A stretch of DNA of 64,000 bases, from NCBI GenBank assembly GCA_027578915.1, contig JANBTT010000064.1:29311-93310 (forward strand), in the 5' to 3' direction. This DNA comes from Coemansia sp. RSA 1200. Taxonomy: Eukaryota > Kickxellomycota > Kickxellomycetes > Kickxellales > Kickxellaceae. Under the pieces are notes generated by a model. The model was not told where the DNA came from, searched no databases, and saw only the letters and a program-made list of their open reading frames with translations. This document shows positions 1-9,159 of the stretch, piece after piece (position 1 is the stretch's first letter; every line of letters begins with the position of its first letter). Position numbers and translations under genes: made by a program.

Positions 1-3000
1 AGAACGTCAGCGTCGGAGCAATGGGCGCTACAGCCCAGTGCGGAAGCAGCAGCGAGGGAACGAGTAGCGGCAGGATGCACGTGGCAAACAGTGCGAAGCC
101 ATACGCAATAACTGCACGGTCGGTCGATTTGTCTCCGCCCAAGTACCCGATTTGCGGTGCAGACGACGACGATGATGATGGTGAGGATGAGCTGGCAAGC
201 GTGGCCTTGCGTACTCGCGCTTGTGCTGTAAGCGAGGCCTCTCGCTCGCCGTCGCCATAGACAACACCCTCGGGCCTCTCGGTCAAAAACGTCCACGTTG
301 CGCCAAGATCGACGTATAGCTCAATAAAGATAACCTGCACAGGAGTCAGTGGGCTCGCACCCTCAGCAAACAGCAAAAAGGCAAACAAAAGCACAATTGC
401 AATCTTGCAAGCAATGTAGTATCTCATGCACTTTTCCATGTTGGCGCTAAGACAATAGCCCTGCCGCAGACTACGCACAACACCAGAGAACCTGCCTGAA
501 AGCACGATCAGACTCGCTGCATCCATTGCAACATCTGCGGTCGACGGGTTTCCACCCATACAGATCCCGACGTTTGCACGCATCAGTGACGGCGCATCGT
601 TGATTCCGTCGCCAATAAATGCAACGACTTCGCCGCGTGCTTGCAATGAGCGCACAAGTCGCAGTTTTTGTGCCGGCGTAACACGGGCAAACACGTTGCT
701 CTCGTTGACCAACCGATCAAAGGTGCCATTTGCAAGACTGTGCTCAATCATGTCGCCCGTAATAGCATGTACCTCACCACTTCCTACCGGTGCATTTGTT
801 GGAGCTGCATTTCTATTACTGGTATTGGTGTTGCTGTGATGAAGATAGTTGTGGTTTCGCGTATCCGACCTTGTTGTGAGAGCGCCATAAGATTGGGCAA
901 CTGCTGCCTCCTCTGTCAGAAGGGCGTTGTTGCTGTAACCACCTAGCCGTTCTTCGTCAACAGACTGTGATGAGTGGCATTCGGCAATACCAACAGCACT
1001 GGCTGCAGCCAGTGCTGTGCTTGGATGGTCGCCAGTAGCCACAATCACACGGATCCCAGCGTCCTGGCACTCTTGCACCACAGGCCGTGCCTCGCGCTGC
1101 GGAGGATCGTAGAACGCATAAGTGCCAACAAAAATCATGTCGCTTGGAATGTTTTGTGACTGTCGCAATCTCCCAGCACCAGATGTTGATCCGAAACCAC
1201 CAATCTGTGTGCTATGCTTACTGTTTCTGTTTTGCGGGTCCTGAGGATCAACAAATCTATGCGCGTGTTCAACAAACCCACTCTTGCCTGCGCTCATCTT
1301 TGGCCTGTCTTCAGGATCAGAAACGGAGCCCGAAAAAAGCGGTCGATCGGTGATTGCGATTGCATAGGCAATAATTCTGTTGCCGCCTACAGCAAGATCT
1401 GTAGCCCTACGGGATATACTCTGCGCAAGCGTCTCGGTCATGGGTTTTACAGAACCAATGTCGCCTGTGCTTATATCTTCCGCAGAAAGAGATGTGCCCG
1501 AATTGTCTGTGGCCCAAACACGACTGCAACGAGGAATAAGCGTCTCGGGTGCACCTTTGATGACAGTCCAGTGTTTCGAGCCAGAATCGGTCACCATAGG
1601 GGTTTCGTCTTTGTCATTAGATCCAAAGTTCGTATTATTAGTGCTATTCTCGATGTGTGGTGCAAAGGATCGAGGCACCGCTGAGATCGATCGAGTAGAT
1701 CCAGAGATCCGCAGTGAGGCGTCAAACGGAAGCTCTCCGGTGGGATTGGGCAGTCGATCGTATACAAGCGATATCGCTTCCACAATAGTGAGCGCTGGAA
1801 TTGTTTCTGTCTCCATATCTCTTGGAAGCACATTCACGCTGCCACTCTCGTCGCTGCTACCGCCATGTCCTCTCGCACCCGGAAGACTTTGTAGAACCGC
1901 AGAGTTCATAAAGTCCTTACCAAACCCATGCATCAGCGTAGAGGACGACGATAGTGGGTTTCCCACGGCGTCAGAATCAGTGCGGTTGGCTCTGCGCTGT
2001 ATAGACGCAATGAGCTGAACCAGCGGACGCGACTGCAATGGGTCTACCGAAAGCGACCATGCAGCATAAAGCGGTGCAGCCAGTGCGGCAGACCGTTCAC
2101 TAGAGGCAACGGCCTCAGGAGTGATAACCTCCACAGAAATATCGCCTTTACCAGACAGCCCAATTGTCATTATCGACGAGACAATAAGCTTGTTGCGCGT
2201 AAGTGTCCCGGTCTTATCTGTTACTATAACAGACACGGTAGAGAGCGAATCGGCGGCACTGAGCTTGCGCACAAGCAGACCGTGGCGAGCAAGGGCGCGG
2301 GATCCAAGAGCCAGCGAGGCCTTTGCAATCAGTGGCATCTCTTCCGGTATAGTAGCAAATGCCAAACTCATGCCCATTAGAATCGCCGTGCGCCAGTGCA
2401 ACCCCTGCGCGAGTCCCAGAAACGTTATTACTGTGCACACGGCGATTGCGACCACAGAAAGTGATTTGGAAAGTCGTTTCATTCGCCGCTGAGATAAGGT
2501 TGGCGGGGGCTTGGTGCCATGCAAAAGCCGGACAATGTTCTTTGCAATGTGGGTGTACTTTCCAGTTGCCACGACTATCCCAACGGCCCTCCCAGACGCA
2601 ACAGTTGCGCCAGCGCACACCAGCGATTGCGGAACGCTCAGATGCCCATCGGCTGGCGTATTCTGAACTGATGTACCGCTATTCTGAGGTAGTGAGGACA
2701 GAGCGGTCTTGTGAACGCCAATGGACTCGCCAGTCAGCATGCTCTCGTCGACTGAAAACCCATGGCAAACTGCAACAATGGTATCAGCAGGCACCGACTG
2801 GCCCTGCGAAAGAGTGATGACATCGCCAGGAACCAGCTCGTCAGCCGGCACAATAAATTCACTGCCATCGCGCATAACCGAGGTATTCGCAGGCACCGAG
2901 TTTCGCAACGACGCAAGCGTACGTTTGGCCCTCCACTCCGTTAGCACCTCGAGACCAATGACCGCAGCAATGGCAATGAAGATAGTGGCAGCATCCCAGG

Positions 3001-3289
3001 GTTCTCCCCACAGCGAGTAAAGAACCCCCACCGCTAGCAGAAGAAGCATCATGGGTTCGGTCGCCTCCTCCACCAGCACGCTTGCAAACCCAAGGCTCTG
3101 GCCAAGATTGACCGGGACGTTGGGTCCCAGGTGCGTGTGGCGTGAGAGTGCATCCTGTCTACTCAGTCCGCATGATGGGTCTACGCCTAGGTCGTTGGAT
3201 AGCTCGCTCAGCGTGCGGCTCCATGGCTGCCATTTGTCCACGTCATGTAGGAGTCGGCTGAGATTGCAAAGGTGATCTGCTTCGCTCAT
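1..3289 (-). CDS. P-type cation-transporting ATPase (3' end beyond window)
   Basis: Pumps a cation across a membrane with an aspartyl-phosphate intermediate. The minus frame is open from an ATG at 3289 to the window edge, giving about 1096 residues without a stop. Visible motifs: TGES (actuator) at residue 186, IPEEMP in the M4 region around residue 315, the phosphorylation motif DKTGTLT with D358, and GDGINDAP at residue 893. The nucleotide-binding domain is long and contains serine/asparagine-rich inserts. The IPEE-x-P form, rather than the IPEGLP of SERCA or PMCA pumps, resembles prokaryote-like P2 ATPases also found in early fungi; the ion is unknown, Ca2+ or Na+/K+ being likeliest. The frame stays open upstream of 3289 to a possible acceptor near 3392 but contains no ATG there, so a 5'UTR intron is likelier than an N-terminal extension. 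Confidence 0.88.
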   Translation of the reverse strand, partial: MSEADHLCNLSRLLHDVDKWQPWSRTLSELSNDLGVDPSCGLSRQDALSRHTHLGPNVPVNLGQSLGFASVLVEEATEPMMLLLLAVGVLYSLWGEPWDAATIFIAIAAVIGLEVLTEWRAKRTLASLRNSVPANTSVMRDGSEFIVPADELVPGDVITLSQGQSVPADTIVAVCHGFSVDESMLTGESIGVHKTALSSLPQNSGTSVQNTPADGHLSVPQSLVCAGATVASGRAVGIVVATGKYTHIAKNIVRLLHGTKPPPTLSQRRMKRLSKSLSVVAIAVCTVITFLGLAQGLHWRTAILMGMSLAFATIPEEMPLIAKASLALGSRALARHGLLVRKLSAADSLSTVSVIVTDKTGTLTRNKLIVSSIMTIGLSGKGDISVEVITPEAVASSERSAALAAPLYAAWSLSVDPLQSRPLVQLIASIQRRANRTDSDAVGNPLSSSSTLMHGFGKDFMNSAVLQSLPGARGHGGSSDESGSVNVLPRDMETETIPALTIVEAISLVYDRLPNPTGELPFDASLRISGSTRSISAVPRSFAPHIENSTNNTNFGSNDKDETPMVTDSGSKHWTVIKGAPETLIPRCSRVWATDNSGTSLSAEDISTGDIGSVKPMTETLAQSISRRATDLAVGGNRIIAYAIAITDRPLFSGSVSDPEDRPKMSAGKSGFVEHAHRFVDPQDPQNRNSKHSTQIGGFGSTSGAGRLRQSQNIPSDMIFVGTYAFYDPPQREARPVVQECQDAGIRVIVATGDHPSTALAAASAVGIAECHSSQSVDEERLGGYSNNALLTEEAAVAQSYGALTTRSDTRNHNYLHHSNTNTSNRNAAPTNAPVGSGEVHAITGDMIEHSLANGTFDRLVNESNVFARVTPAQKLRLVRSLQARGEVVAFIGDGINDAPSLMRANVGICMGGNPSTADVAMDAASLIVLSGRFSGVVRSLRQGYCLSANMEKCMRYYIACKIAIVLLFAFLLFAEGASPLTPVQVIFIELYVDLGATWTFLTERPEGVVYGDGEREASLTAQARVRKATLASSSSPSSSSSSAPQIGYLGGDKSTDRAVIAYGFALFATCILPLLVPSLLLPHWAVAPIAPTLTF

Positions 3290-3429
3290 GGCAATAACAA
3301 GTCCACCTTCCGCTTCGCTGCTGGATGCTATGTTGCTGCTTGCAAGGCCGACTGTGTTCCGTAGCACAGCTAATGCACAGCTCGTAAGAAACTGGAAAGA
3401 ATGAAAAAGGAAATTAGAAATTAGAAATT

Positions 3430-3472
<43 letters not shown>

Positions 3473-3927
3473 AAAATAATAATAAAGCAGGACTCAATTC
3501 CCTGGAAGGGAAGCGAAGACGAAAACACACAATGAAATGTTGTGACAGGCTTTTCTATCTTTTTTTTGTTAGGCTTGGAGCCTTTGAGCTCTCTTTTCCT
3601 CCACTCCCCCTAGTCTGCGTGTAAGCCGACAATGCTCGCCTTGCCTCGAGTGACACCAACGGCGCTCCTTTCTAAACAGAGTGCTTTCTAAGCAGAGTGG
3701 GATCAGATACTATGATGGAGCCAAGATTCAAGCCCAGATAAAACAATAATCAATCAGGTGATTGCTCCCATCTCCGTTCTAGCAGATCAAGCGAGAAAAA
3801 CAGCGGGCAGACTCTTCAGATCCGAAGCCTCCTAGAAAGGCTAAGCTTTGCCAACACTATCACTGATTTCCCTCTGTATTCTATAGTTGCGACTCCTTCC
3901 AAATAGACAAAAGAAAGAAGAATACGA
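3290..3927. promoter_or_regulatory. Divergent intergenic region between ATPase and TIM-like gene
   Basis: These 638 bp separate two divergently transcribed genes and must hold both promoters. The part next to the ATPase contains a (GAAA)n tract, read as a pyrimidine tract on the minus strand and followed by TTCTTTCCAG, a plausible acceptor of a 5'UTR intron. No coding sequence is supported here. Confidence 0.5.
3431..3474. repeat. (GAAA)11 microsatellite
   Basis: Eleven perfect tandem GAAA units, preceded by two GAAATTA-like units. Length polymorphism between isolates is likely. Confidence 0.95.
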
Positions 3928-4533
3928 ATGGCAGCAGCAGCACAACACAGCAGCAAGGACAGTGCTGTGGATTTGAGCACAGAAGCCAACGATAACGTTG
4001 TCTCCAGGCAGCACGATCCGCTCACGCGGCTTCGTATGAGCCTCAACGACAGACTGATGACGATGGCGGTGGTATCGTTTGGAGCAGGCGCGCTCTGCGG
4101 CGGCTACGTCGGGGGTAAGCACTCGAGCAGACAGTACTTAGCCGAACGAGCCCACCGACTGCCAACCACCGCCGAAGGGTGGTACTTTTACCAGAAATGG
4201 AAGAACTACCGAACAACGCTGGGCGCCATCAAGGGAGCTGCAAGGTACGGCGCGAAGATAAGCGCGTGTGTTATGGCGTTCTCGGCTATCGAGGCCATGG
4301 CCGATCGCGTGGTTGGCGAGGCACAGATGGCGAGCTCCGCCATTGCGGGACTCTCGACGGCTATTGGAGTGTCGCTGGTGGCCCGGTTGCCGCGTTCCAG
4401 CGCCAGACGCGCACGTGCGGCTGGTCTGTGCGTTGGTCTGTTGACTGGGTGTTTGCAGGACGCTAATCGCTGGGCTCACGGCCATCCGCCAGCATATGTT
4501 GGTTGGCTCCAAAAAAAGGCCCAAGATCTCTAA
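3928..4533 (+). CDS. Tim17/Tim22/Tim23-family membrane protein, TIMMDC1-like
   Basis: A 201-residue protein starting at an ATG preceded by AATACGA. After a hydrophilic N-terminus (about 1-45) come several short glycine/alanine-rich hydrophobic segments (about 47-70, 105-125, 135-155, 165-180). The GALCGGYVGG stretch, then a soluble loop with Y-x-x-K-W-K-N-Y, then a conserved R-Y-G-A-K entry to the next segment match the layout of Tim17-family proteins, especially the TIMMDC1-type factors involved in respiratory complex I assembly in the mitochondrial inner membrane. The assignment rests on architecture, not on a signature residue. It converges with the SPB4 gene, 124 bp away. A peroxisomal Tim17-domain protein is the alternative. 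Confidence 0.6.
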   Translation: MAAAAQHSSKDSAVDLSTEANDNVVSRQHDPLTRLRMSLNDRLMTMAVVSFGAGALCGGYVGGKHSSRQYLAERAHRLPTTAEGWYFYQKWKNYRTTLGAIKGAARYGAKISACVMAFSAIEAMADRVVGEAQMASSAIAGLSTAIGVSLVARLPRSSARRARAAGLCVGLLTGCLQDANRWAHGHPPAYVGWLQKKAQDL

Positions 4534-4657
4534 CCTATAAACAAACTAGCATCGTAGCTTCTTGGCCTTTTTTATGTTCACCGTAGAAAAACTGTATAAA
4601 CAATAACAACGTTTTTATTACAACTGTCTAAAAGAAAAGCGATAATCTCTATATCAT

Positions 4658-7222
4658 TCAGCTTGCCTTTTCGCCTTCTTCGTCCGAGAGTCCAGGGTTG
4701 AACAAGAACCGCCTCTTCTTCTTTCTCGCCTTCTCAGCCATAACGGCTCTAATCTTCTCCTTGCGAGCCACGGCCTCCCATCCATCCTCATCGTCGCTGC
4801 TACTATCGTCATCGCTGCTACCACCGCCACCACGACTTCCAGCACCTTTGCCTCGCTGACGCTTCAGCGCATTATCAACAATCTCATCAAGACGTTGCTG
4901 CGGCAGCACCGGGATACTCTTTTTAGCTTCGGATGCCATCCTCAGAGCATCGTGCAAGGACTTGTCCCGTCCGCTCAACATGCGCTTGGCCAGAAGCGGG
5001 TCGCGGGCAAGCAGATCGCGGATCTTGGGATCACTGGTGTTCTGGATCAACTGTTCCTCGGCCTTAAGTGCAAGGGCATCGCGTCTCTTGATGCGCTTGA
5101 GCTTGCGTTCGCGGGACCGTTCCTTGGCCTCCTTTTTCTCAGACCACGCCTCGGTGCCTGTTTCAGCCAACACCGTGGATTCCCTGCTCCTTTTTTTCTT
5201 ATCCTTCTTGGAACCCAGATCCTTGTTCTGCAGGTGATTCAATCTGGCCTCCTCCTTTGCTATTTTCTGGGCCTCCAGTTTGGCTTGCCGCTGCACCTCC
5301 CTCTTTGCGTCAATAAACGGAATCGTGTCGGTATCAATTTTGTAACGAACAAATTTTGCGGTGGGCCGTCCGCGCATTTCCGGCATGCTCGGAAGATGGA
5401 GCAATGCGAAGCCCTTGGCCACCTCGATGATCGGAAGCTCCTTTTGCCGAAAAATGTAGGACGCCGTGTGTTTGGAGTACGCCTGCACGAACGACACAAA
5501 TGCAATATTGCTGCGCCTGTAGATATCGCGGTCGGTGGCAATGATGTCACGCAGGTGCTCGAGCAGCGCGTCGCTATTATTGTCGTCGGGGTACTTTATC
5601 CGCAACGCCGAGTACTTCTTTTTCTTCTTCTGAGGCTTGGCTCCCGGTTCCGCAGCATCCTTGTCCTGAGGGTTATTACTACCGCCGGATCCACCCGCTT
5701 CCATATCCTCCTCTTCCTCTTCCTCATCATCGCTGCTGCTCAGATCCTCATCACTCAGTCTTCCACTAATCGTGGCCCCAGCAGGCGCAGCAGTGGTGAC
5801 ATTGCCCTCGTCGTCCAGCCACAGGTACTCCGCAGCAGTCATGGGTATTTTGCGCAGCGCCAGCAGCTCCACATACGTCTCCTCCGATCCTGGCGAGAGA
5901 AAGACAAGCGCCTGGCCCGAACGGCCTGCACGAGCAGTGCGGCCACACCGATGGGCAAAGGACTTGGGATCAGTCGGTGGATCCCACTGGATAACACAGT
6001 CGACATCAGGGATATCCAGCCCGCGGCTTGCAACATCCGTGCACAGCAGGATCCCAGCTTCGCCTGCAGGGATACCGGAAAACGCAGTATACGTAGCCTC
6101 GCGCTTCTTCTGGACCATCTGGCCATGCAGCGCGTGTACGGAGATATCGAAATCCCAACCCAGATGTTTCTGGAGCACCCGCCGCTCCTCCTGCATTGCC
6201 TTCTTGCTGCCCGCAAAGCTCGCAAGTCGTGGAGACAGCACCCGTTGGAGGAGTTTGAAGAAGTAATCGACGGATGCGCAGGTGCTGAAGTAGACGATGT
6301 ACTTTTGCGCACCGGTTGTGCGGATCAGCCGCAGGATCTGGGCAAGCTTGCGGTCTGGTGGACACACCAGGTACCGGATCGAAAGGGTGGACGGGATACT
6401 CCGCTCATTCCCAATACCACCATTACCTGTGCTGGAATCGCGCACCTGCACCTGCACCCGTACCGGATTTCTCAGCCCCGTGCGTACAAGCTCAGTCAGG
6501 GCCTCGCTCATCGTCGCAGAAAACAGACCAGTGCGTCGTTGCTTGGGAAGCATCGACAGGATGGCCGTAAGTGATGCCTCGAACCCCATATCCAGCAGCC
6601 TGTCGGCCTCATCCATGACCAGAACCTCCAACTTGGCCACCGACACGCTCGGCCGACCCCTCACGCCGCCGATCCCCATAATACTCCCGGACTTTGTCTT
6701 CTTCCCATTCTTCCTCCTCCCACACACAACGTCCTCCAGCCGACCAGGGGTGCCCACCAGGATATCCGCACCAAACTCCTTCATCTTCGCCAACTCGTCC
6801 GCTGTATCCGTCGCGGACGTAGACCCGCCCACCACAAAGTACGGCTTATACTCGTACCCGGTCAACCTAAGCACCTGCTCAAGTACCATGTAGATCTGTT
6901 TTGCCAGCTCGCGCGTAGGCGAGATTACCATAGCGGCCACTTCGTTATGTCCGAGCCTCGTGTGGTTGTTGTTATTCGAGTGTCGCCGTTGCAGAAGCTC
7001 CAGCACGGGGACCACGAATGCCAGTGTTTTGCCTGATCCCGTGGCAGCCTCCACCACCACGTCGCTGTTCTTGGAGAATGCCGGAATTGTGGCCTCCTGC
7101 ACGGGTGTCATGTTCTCGAACCCCATGGCGGAGATCGCATCCAGCATCGGTTGGCTCAGCGGCGGATGGAGCGTGCTCCATGGCTTGCCGAACGTTGGAA
7201 CGGCTGATGTTGTGCCTGCCAT
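4658..7222 (-). CDS. SPB4: ATP-dependent RNA helicase Spb4/DDX55
   Basis: 854-residue DEAD-box helicase of 60S ribosomal subunit biogenesis, acting on 27S pre-rRNA in the nucleolus. Walker A ATGSGKT is at residues 60-66, PTREL near 102, GTPGRL near 157, DEAD at 204-207, SATM near 240, and HRCGRTARAG in the second RecA lobe. The opening W-x-x-L then MGFENMTPVQ is typical of the Spb4 branch. A C-terminal extension region (DUF4217-like) follows, then a long lysine/arginine-rich and acidic tail as expected for a nucleolar protein. It has a 25-residue basic insert between GTPGRL and the DEAD strand and an acidic run after lobe 2. Single exon; ATG at 7222. Confidence 0.95.
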   Translation of the reverse strand: MAGTTSAVPTFGKPWSTLHPPLSQPMLDAISAMGFENMTPVQEATIPAFSKNSDVVVEAATGSGKTLAFVVPVLELLQRRHSNNNNHTRLGHNEVAAMVISPTRELAKQIYMVLEQVLRLTGYEYKPYFVVGGSTSATDTADELAKMKEFGADILVGTPGRLEDVVCGRRKNGKKTKSGSIMGIGGVRGRPSVSVAKLEVLVMDEADRLLDMGFEASLTAILSMLPKQRRTGLFSATMSEALTELVRTGLRNPVRVQVQVRDSSTGNGGIGNERSIPSTLSIRYLVCPPDRKLAQILRLIRTTGAQKYIVYFSTCASVDYFFKLLQRVLSPRLASFAGSKKAMQEERRVLQKHLGWDFDISVHALHGQMVQKKREATYTAFSGIPAGEAGILLCTDVASRGLDIPDVDCVIQWDPPTDPKSFAHRCGRTARAGRSGQALVFLSPGSEETYVELLALRKIPMTAAEYLWLDDEGNVTTAAPAGATISGRLSDEDLSSSDDEEEEEEDMEAGGSGGSNNPQDKDAAEPGAKPQKKKKKYSALRIKYPDDNNSDALLEHLRDIIATDRDIYRRSNIAFVSFVQAYSKHTASYIFRQKELPIIEVAKGFALLHLPSMPEMRGRPTAKFVRYKIDTDTIPFIDAKREVQRQAKLEAQKIAKEEARLNHLQNKDLGSKKDKKKRSRESTVLAETGTEAWSEKKEAKERSRERKLKRIKRRDALALKAEEQLIQNTSDPKIRDLLARDPLLAKRMLSGRDKSLHDALRMASEAKKSIPVLPQQRLDEIVDNALKRQRGKGAGSRGGGGSSDDDSSSDDEDGWEAVARKEKIRAVMAEKARKKKRRFLFNPGLSDEEGEKAS

Positions 7223-7669
7223 CCCAATACAGGTGAGTTATATATAAAACGGGAGAGAGAAATTATAATTAATTGTTGGGTAGGAAATTGAGAGAAAGTG
7301 AAGAAACATTGTAGACTGAAGAGAAAGAATCTTTCAAACCCCATTTTAGGGGAAGGGAAGCCAGAAAAAGATCGAAAAAAAAAGTTGGCTTGATTCTAAC
7401 TGATCAGAGCACCCCAGATTAACCAACTTGTCATTCATTTCCTTGGAGTTGCATGCTTATAAACGTTACAGTGATCGGTGTGTGCATAACATTATGAAAT
7501 GCTGTGTTGTTGCAAGGAAGTCTGCAAGACAGAACTAGAAGAGTATTTATCTATATATTTTCTCTCTGTGCGGCATTATATCCTAATATTAGCGTGTCTA
7601 CCACAAGACAAGCAGCGGGCCCAAATGTGAGCTTTGTTGCAAAGCAAAGCAGACTCTATTGCGGGAATT
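7223..7669. other. Intergenic region upstream of SPB4
   Basis: T-rich on the minus strand, so probably the SPB4 promoter and leader. I see no gene or repeat of note. Confidence 0.4.
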
Positions 7670-7835
7670 GAGAGGCGGAGAAAGAAACCAGAGATGTGCC
7701 AGCTATTGAGAACATTAATGCAGAGCTGCTGCAGCAACATCACAAGCTGGACGACATTAGCGATAAGTACAAGACAAACTGGGAGATGATCCGGGCGTTT
7801 CTGGTGTGCAAAGAAGCATTCTTCATAGACACATA
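7670..7835 (+). pseudogene. Truncated gene fragment interrupted by a MITE
   Basis: An open stretch of distinctly higher GC than its surroundings encodes about 50 plausible helical residues (P-A-I-E-N-I-N-A-E-L-L-Q... N-W-E-M-I-R-A-F). It has no convincing upstream ATG in frame: a TGA lies just before it and the apparent start is GTG. The reading runs straight into the terminal inverted repeat of the MITE at 7836. I interpret it as a remnant of a real exon left by transposition or decay. The parent gene is not recognised. Confidence 0.3.
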
Positions 7836-7982
7836 CAGTGACTCAAGAAACTGCTGCAATGCTGTTCACGTTGTCAGGTTTTTACAAATATCTCTTGAAT
7901 AAGTAATTAAATTACTATTACAATAGCAATTTGTAAAACCCCAGACACAGCGATAACATTGCAACAGTTCCTTGAGTCACTG
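7836..7982. mobile_element. 147-bp Tc1/mariner-type MITE
   Basis: About 28-bp imperfect terminal inverted repeats, starting CAGTGACTCAAG on the left and ending CTTGAGTCACTG on the right, flanked on both sides by TA (7834-7835 and 7983-7984), the target duplicated by Tc1/mariner transposases. The interior has no coding capacity. Such an element would need a transposase supplied in trans. The arms differ at about three positions, so it is fairly young or still constrained. Confidence 0.75.
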
Positions 7983-7984
7983 TA

Positions 7985-8741
7985 CATATTTGAATTAATG
8001 GAAATCTGTATCCACAAAATATAAAAATGTTTTACTTGAATAGCCAGCATATCCTATTTAATATTGAAACTTAGGAGTATTCTGTAAACACTGCTTTAAA
8101 TTAGAAATTTAAATAAGACATATCAGCTGTTGTCTGTTAGTGCAATTACAGATACTGATGATACATATTAATCGTTTTGGAACAGTATTATTAAGAGCTG
8201 ACACCATTTTGTATAGATAATTTATCTGTGCTATATATTCCATATGTTTAGTTAAATATAATGCAAAGTTTATGGTGTTGTAGCCACGTTTTATTAACAA
8301 AGACAAACCTCACAACAGGCTTCTAGTTTTAATTTTTACTTTAGGCGTAGGCCAGGCATTCGATGTTGAATGCTCAATTTAGCATAGAAAGAAAGAAAAA
8401 TGACCGGCTAATTGCTGGCTGGCCTTTACATTAAAGAAAGTAAATGAATTTTGATGTTGTTTGAATAAGAAGATTACAAAATCTTTAATTTGTTTAGAAT
8501 TTGCATTTCTTGCCTATCCTGCAATTTTGCTTTAATAGAATATCTGGTGACTGCCCCGTGTGCTTTGTAGGTGAGAATGGGGGTTTTATTTTACATTTAT
8601 GATAATATAAAATATGACAGGGTTGAATATTTTTGACATATAAAAAGAGCAAATGTGGCCATGCACAATTTACCACCACCATTTATTCTTTAGTTCACAC
8701 ATATTTTTCTCTTTTCTATCAATATTAAATAGCAAACAAAA
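7985..8741. other. AT-rich non-coding stretch
   Basis: Strongly AT-rich; the short open frames here have no protein-like composition. Nothing is recognised. Confidence 0.4.
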
Positions 8742-9159
8742 ATGTCTGATCAATTGACACCTAAACAAATATCAATTGCCGGAAAAGCAGGCTTTGATCG
8801 TTATAAAAAAAGGCAGAATTGGAATACAAGATTGGGAAACAATTAAAAGTCCAAATTCAGAACAGGGAAAGAAATGGATTGAAGATAATAAAGGCAAGTC
8901 CTATTATCAGAACAAAAATGGCGAACATCAGTTTAATTTTGCAGCAATTTCTTATAAACGTCTTCCATTAGAGTGGAAAAAAGCCGTTGACACTTTAGGA
9001 ATAAAGTATGTAGAGGAAATAATGAGCAAAGATCCAAAACATAGTATTATTAAAGCAATAAATAAGATTGAAAATGAAAAATTAGATAATTTATTTAAAA
9101 CAAAAGATGCTTTTAAAAGTGCAATTAAGAGTATTTTATCAAAGGGTAAAAATGAATAA
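8742..9159 (+). pseudogene. Small lysine-rich orphan ORF with a frameshift in an A7 run
   Basis: An ATG at 8742 (context CAAACAAAAATG) opens a frame reading M-S-D-Q-L-T-P-K-Q-I-S-I-A-G-K-A-G-F-D-R-Y-K-K, which closes soon after. The next frame carries a much longer, lysine-rich, protein-like reading to 9159 (about 120 residues, with W-I-E-D-N-K-G-K and Y-K-R-L-P-L-E-W). The two join if one A is removed from the A7 run at 8805-8811, giving about 138 residues. No intron with GT-AG ends can bridge them. Either a sequencing error, a recent inactivation, or slippage. The family is not recognised and codon use is far more AT-rich than in the core genes. Confidence 0.45.

Noticed and set aside
4895..6574. 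559-codon plus-strand frame opposite SPB4
   Set aside because: It is the antisense shadow of a strongly conserved helicase and has no family features of its own.
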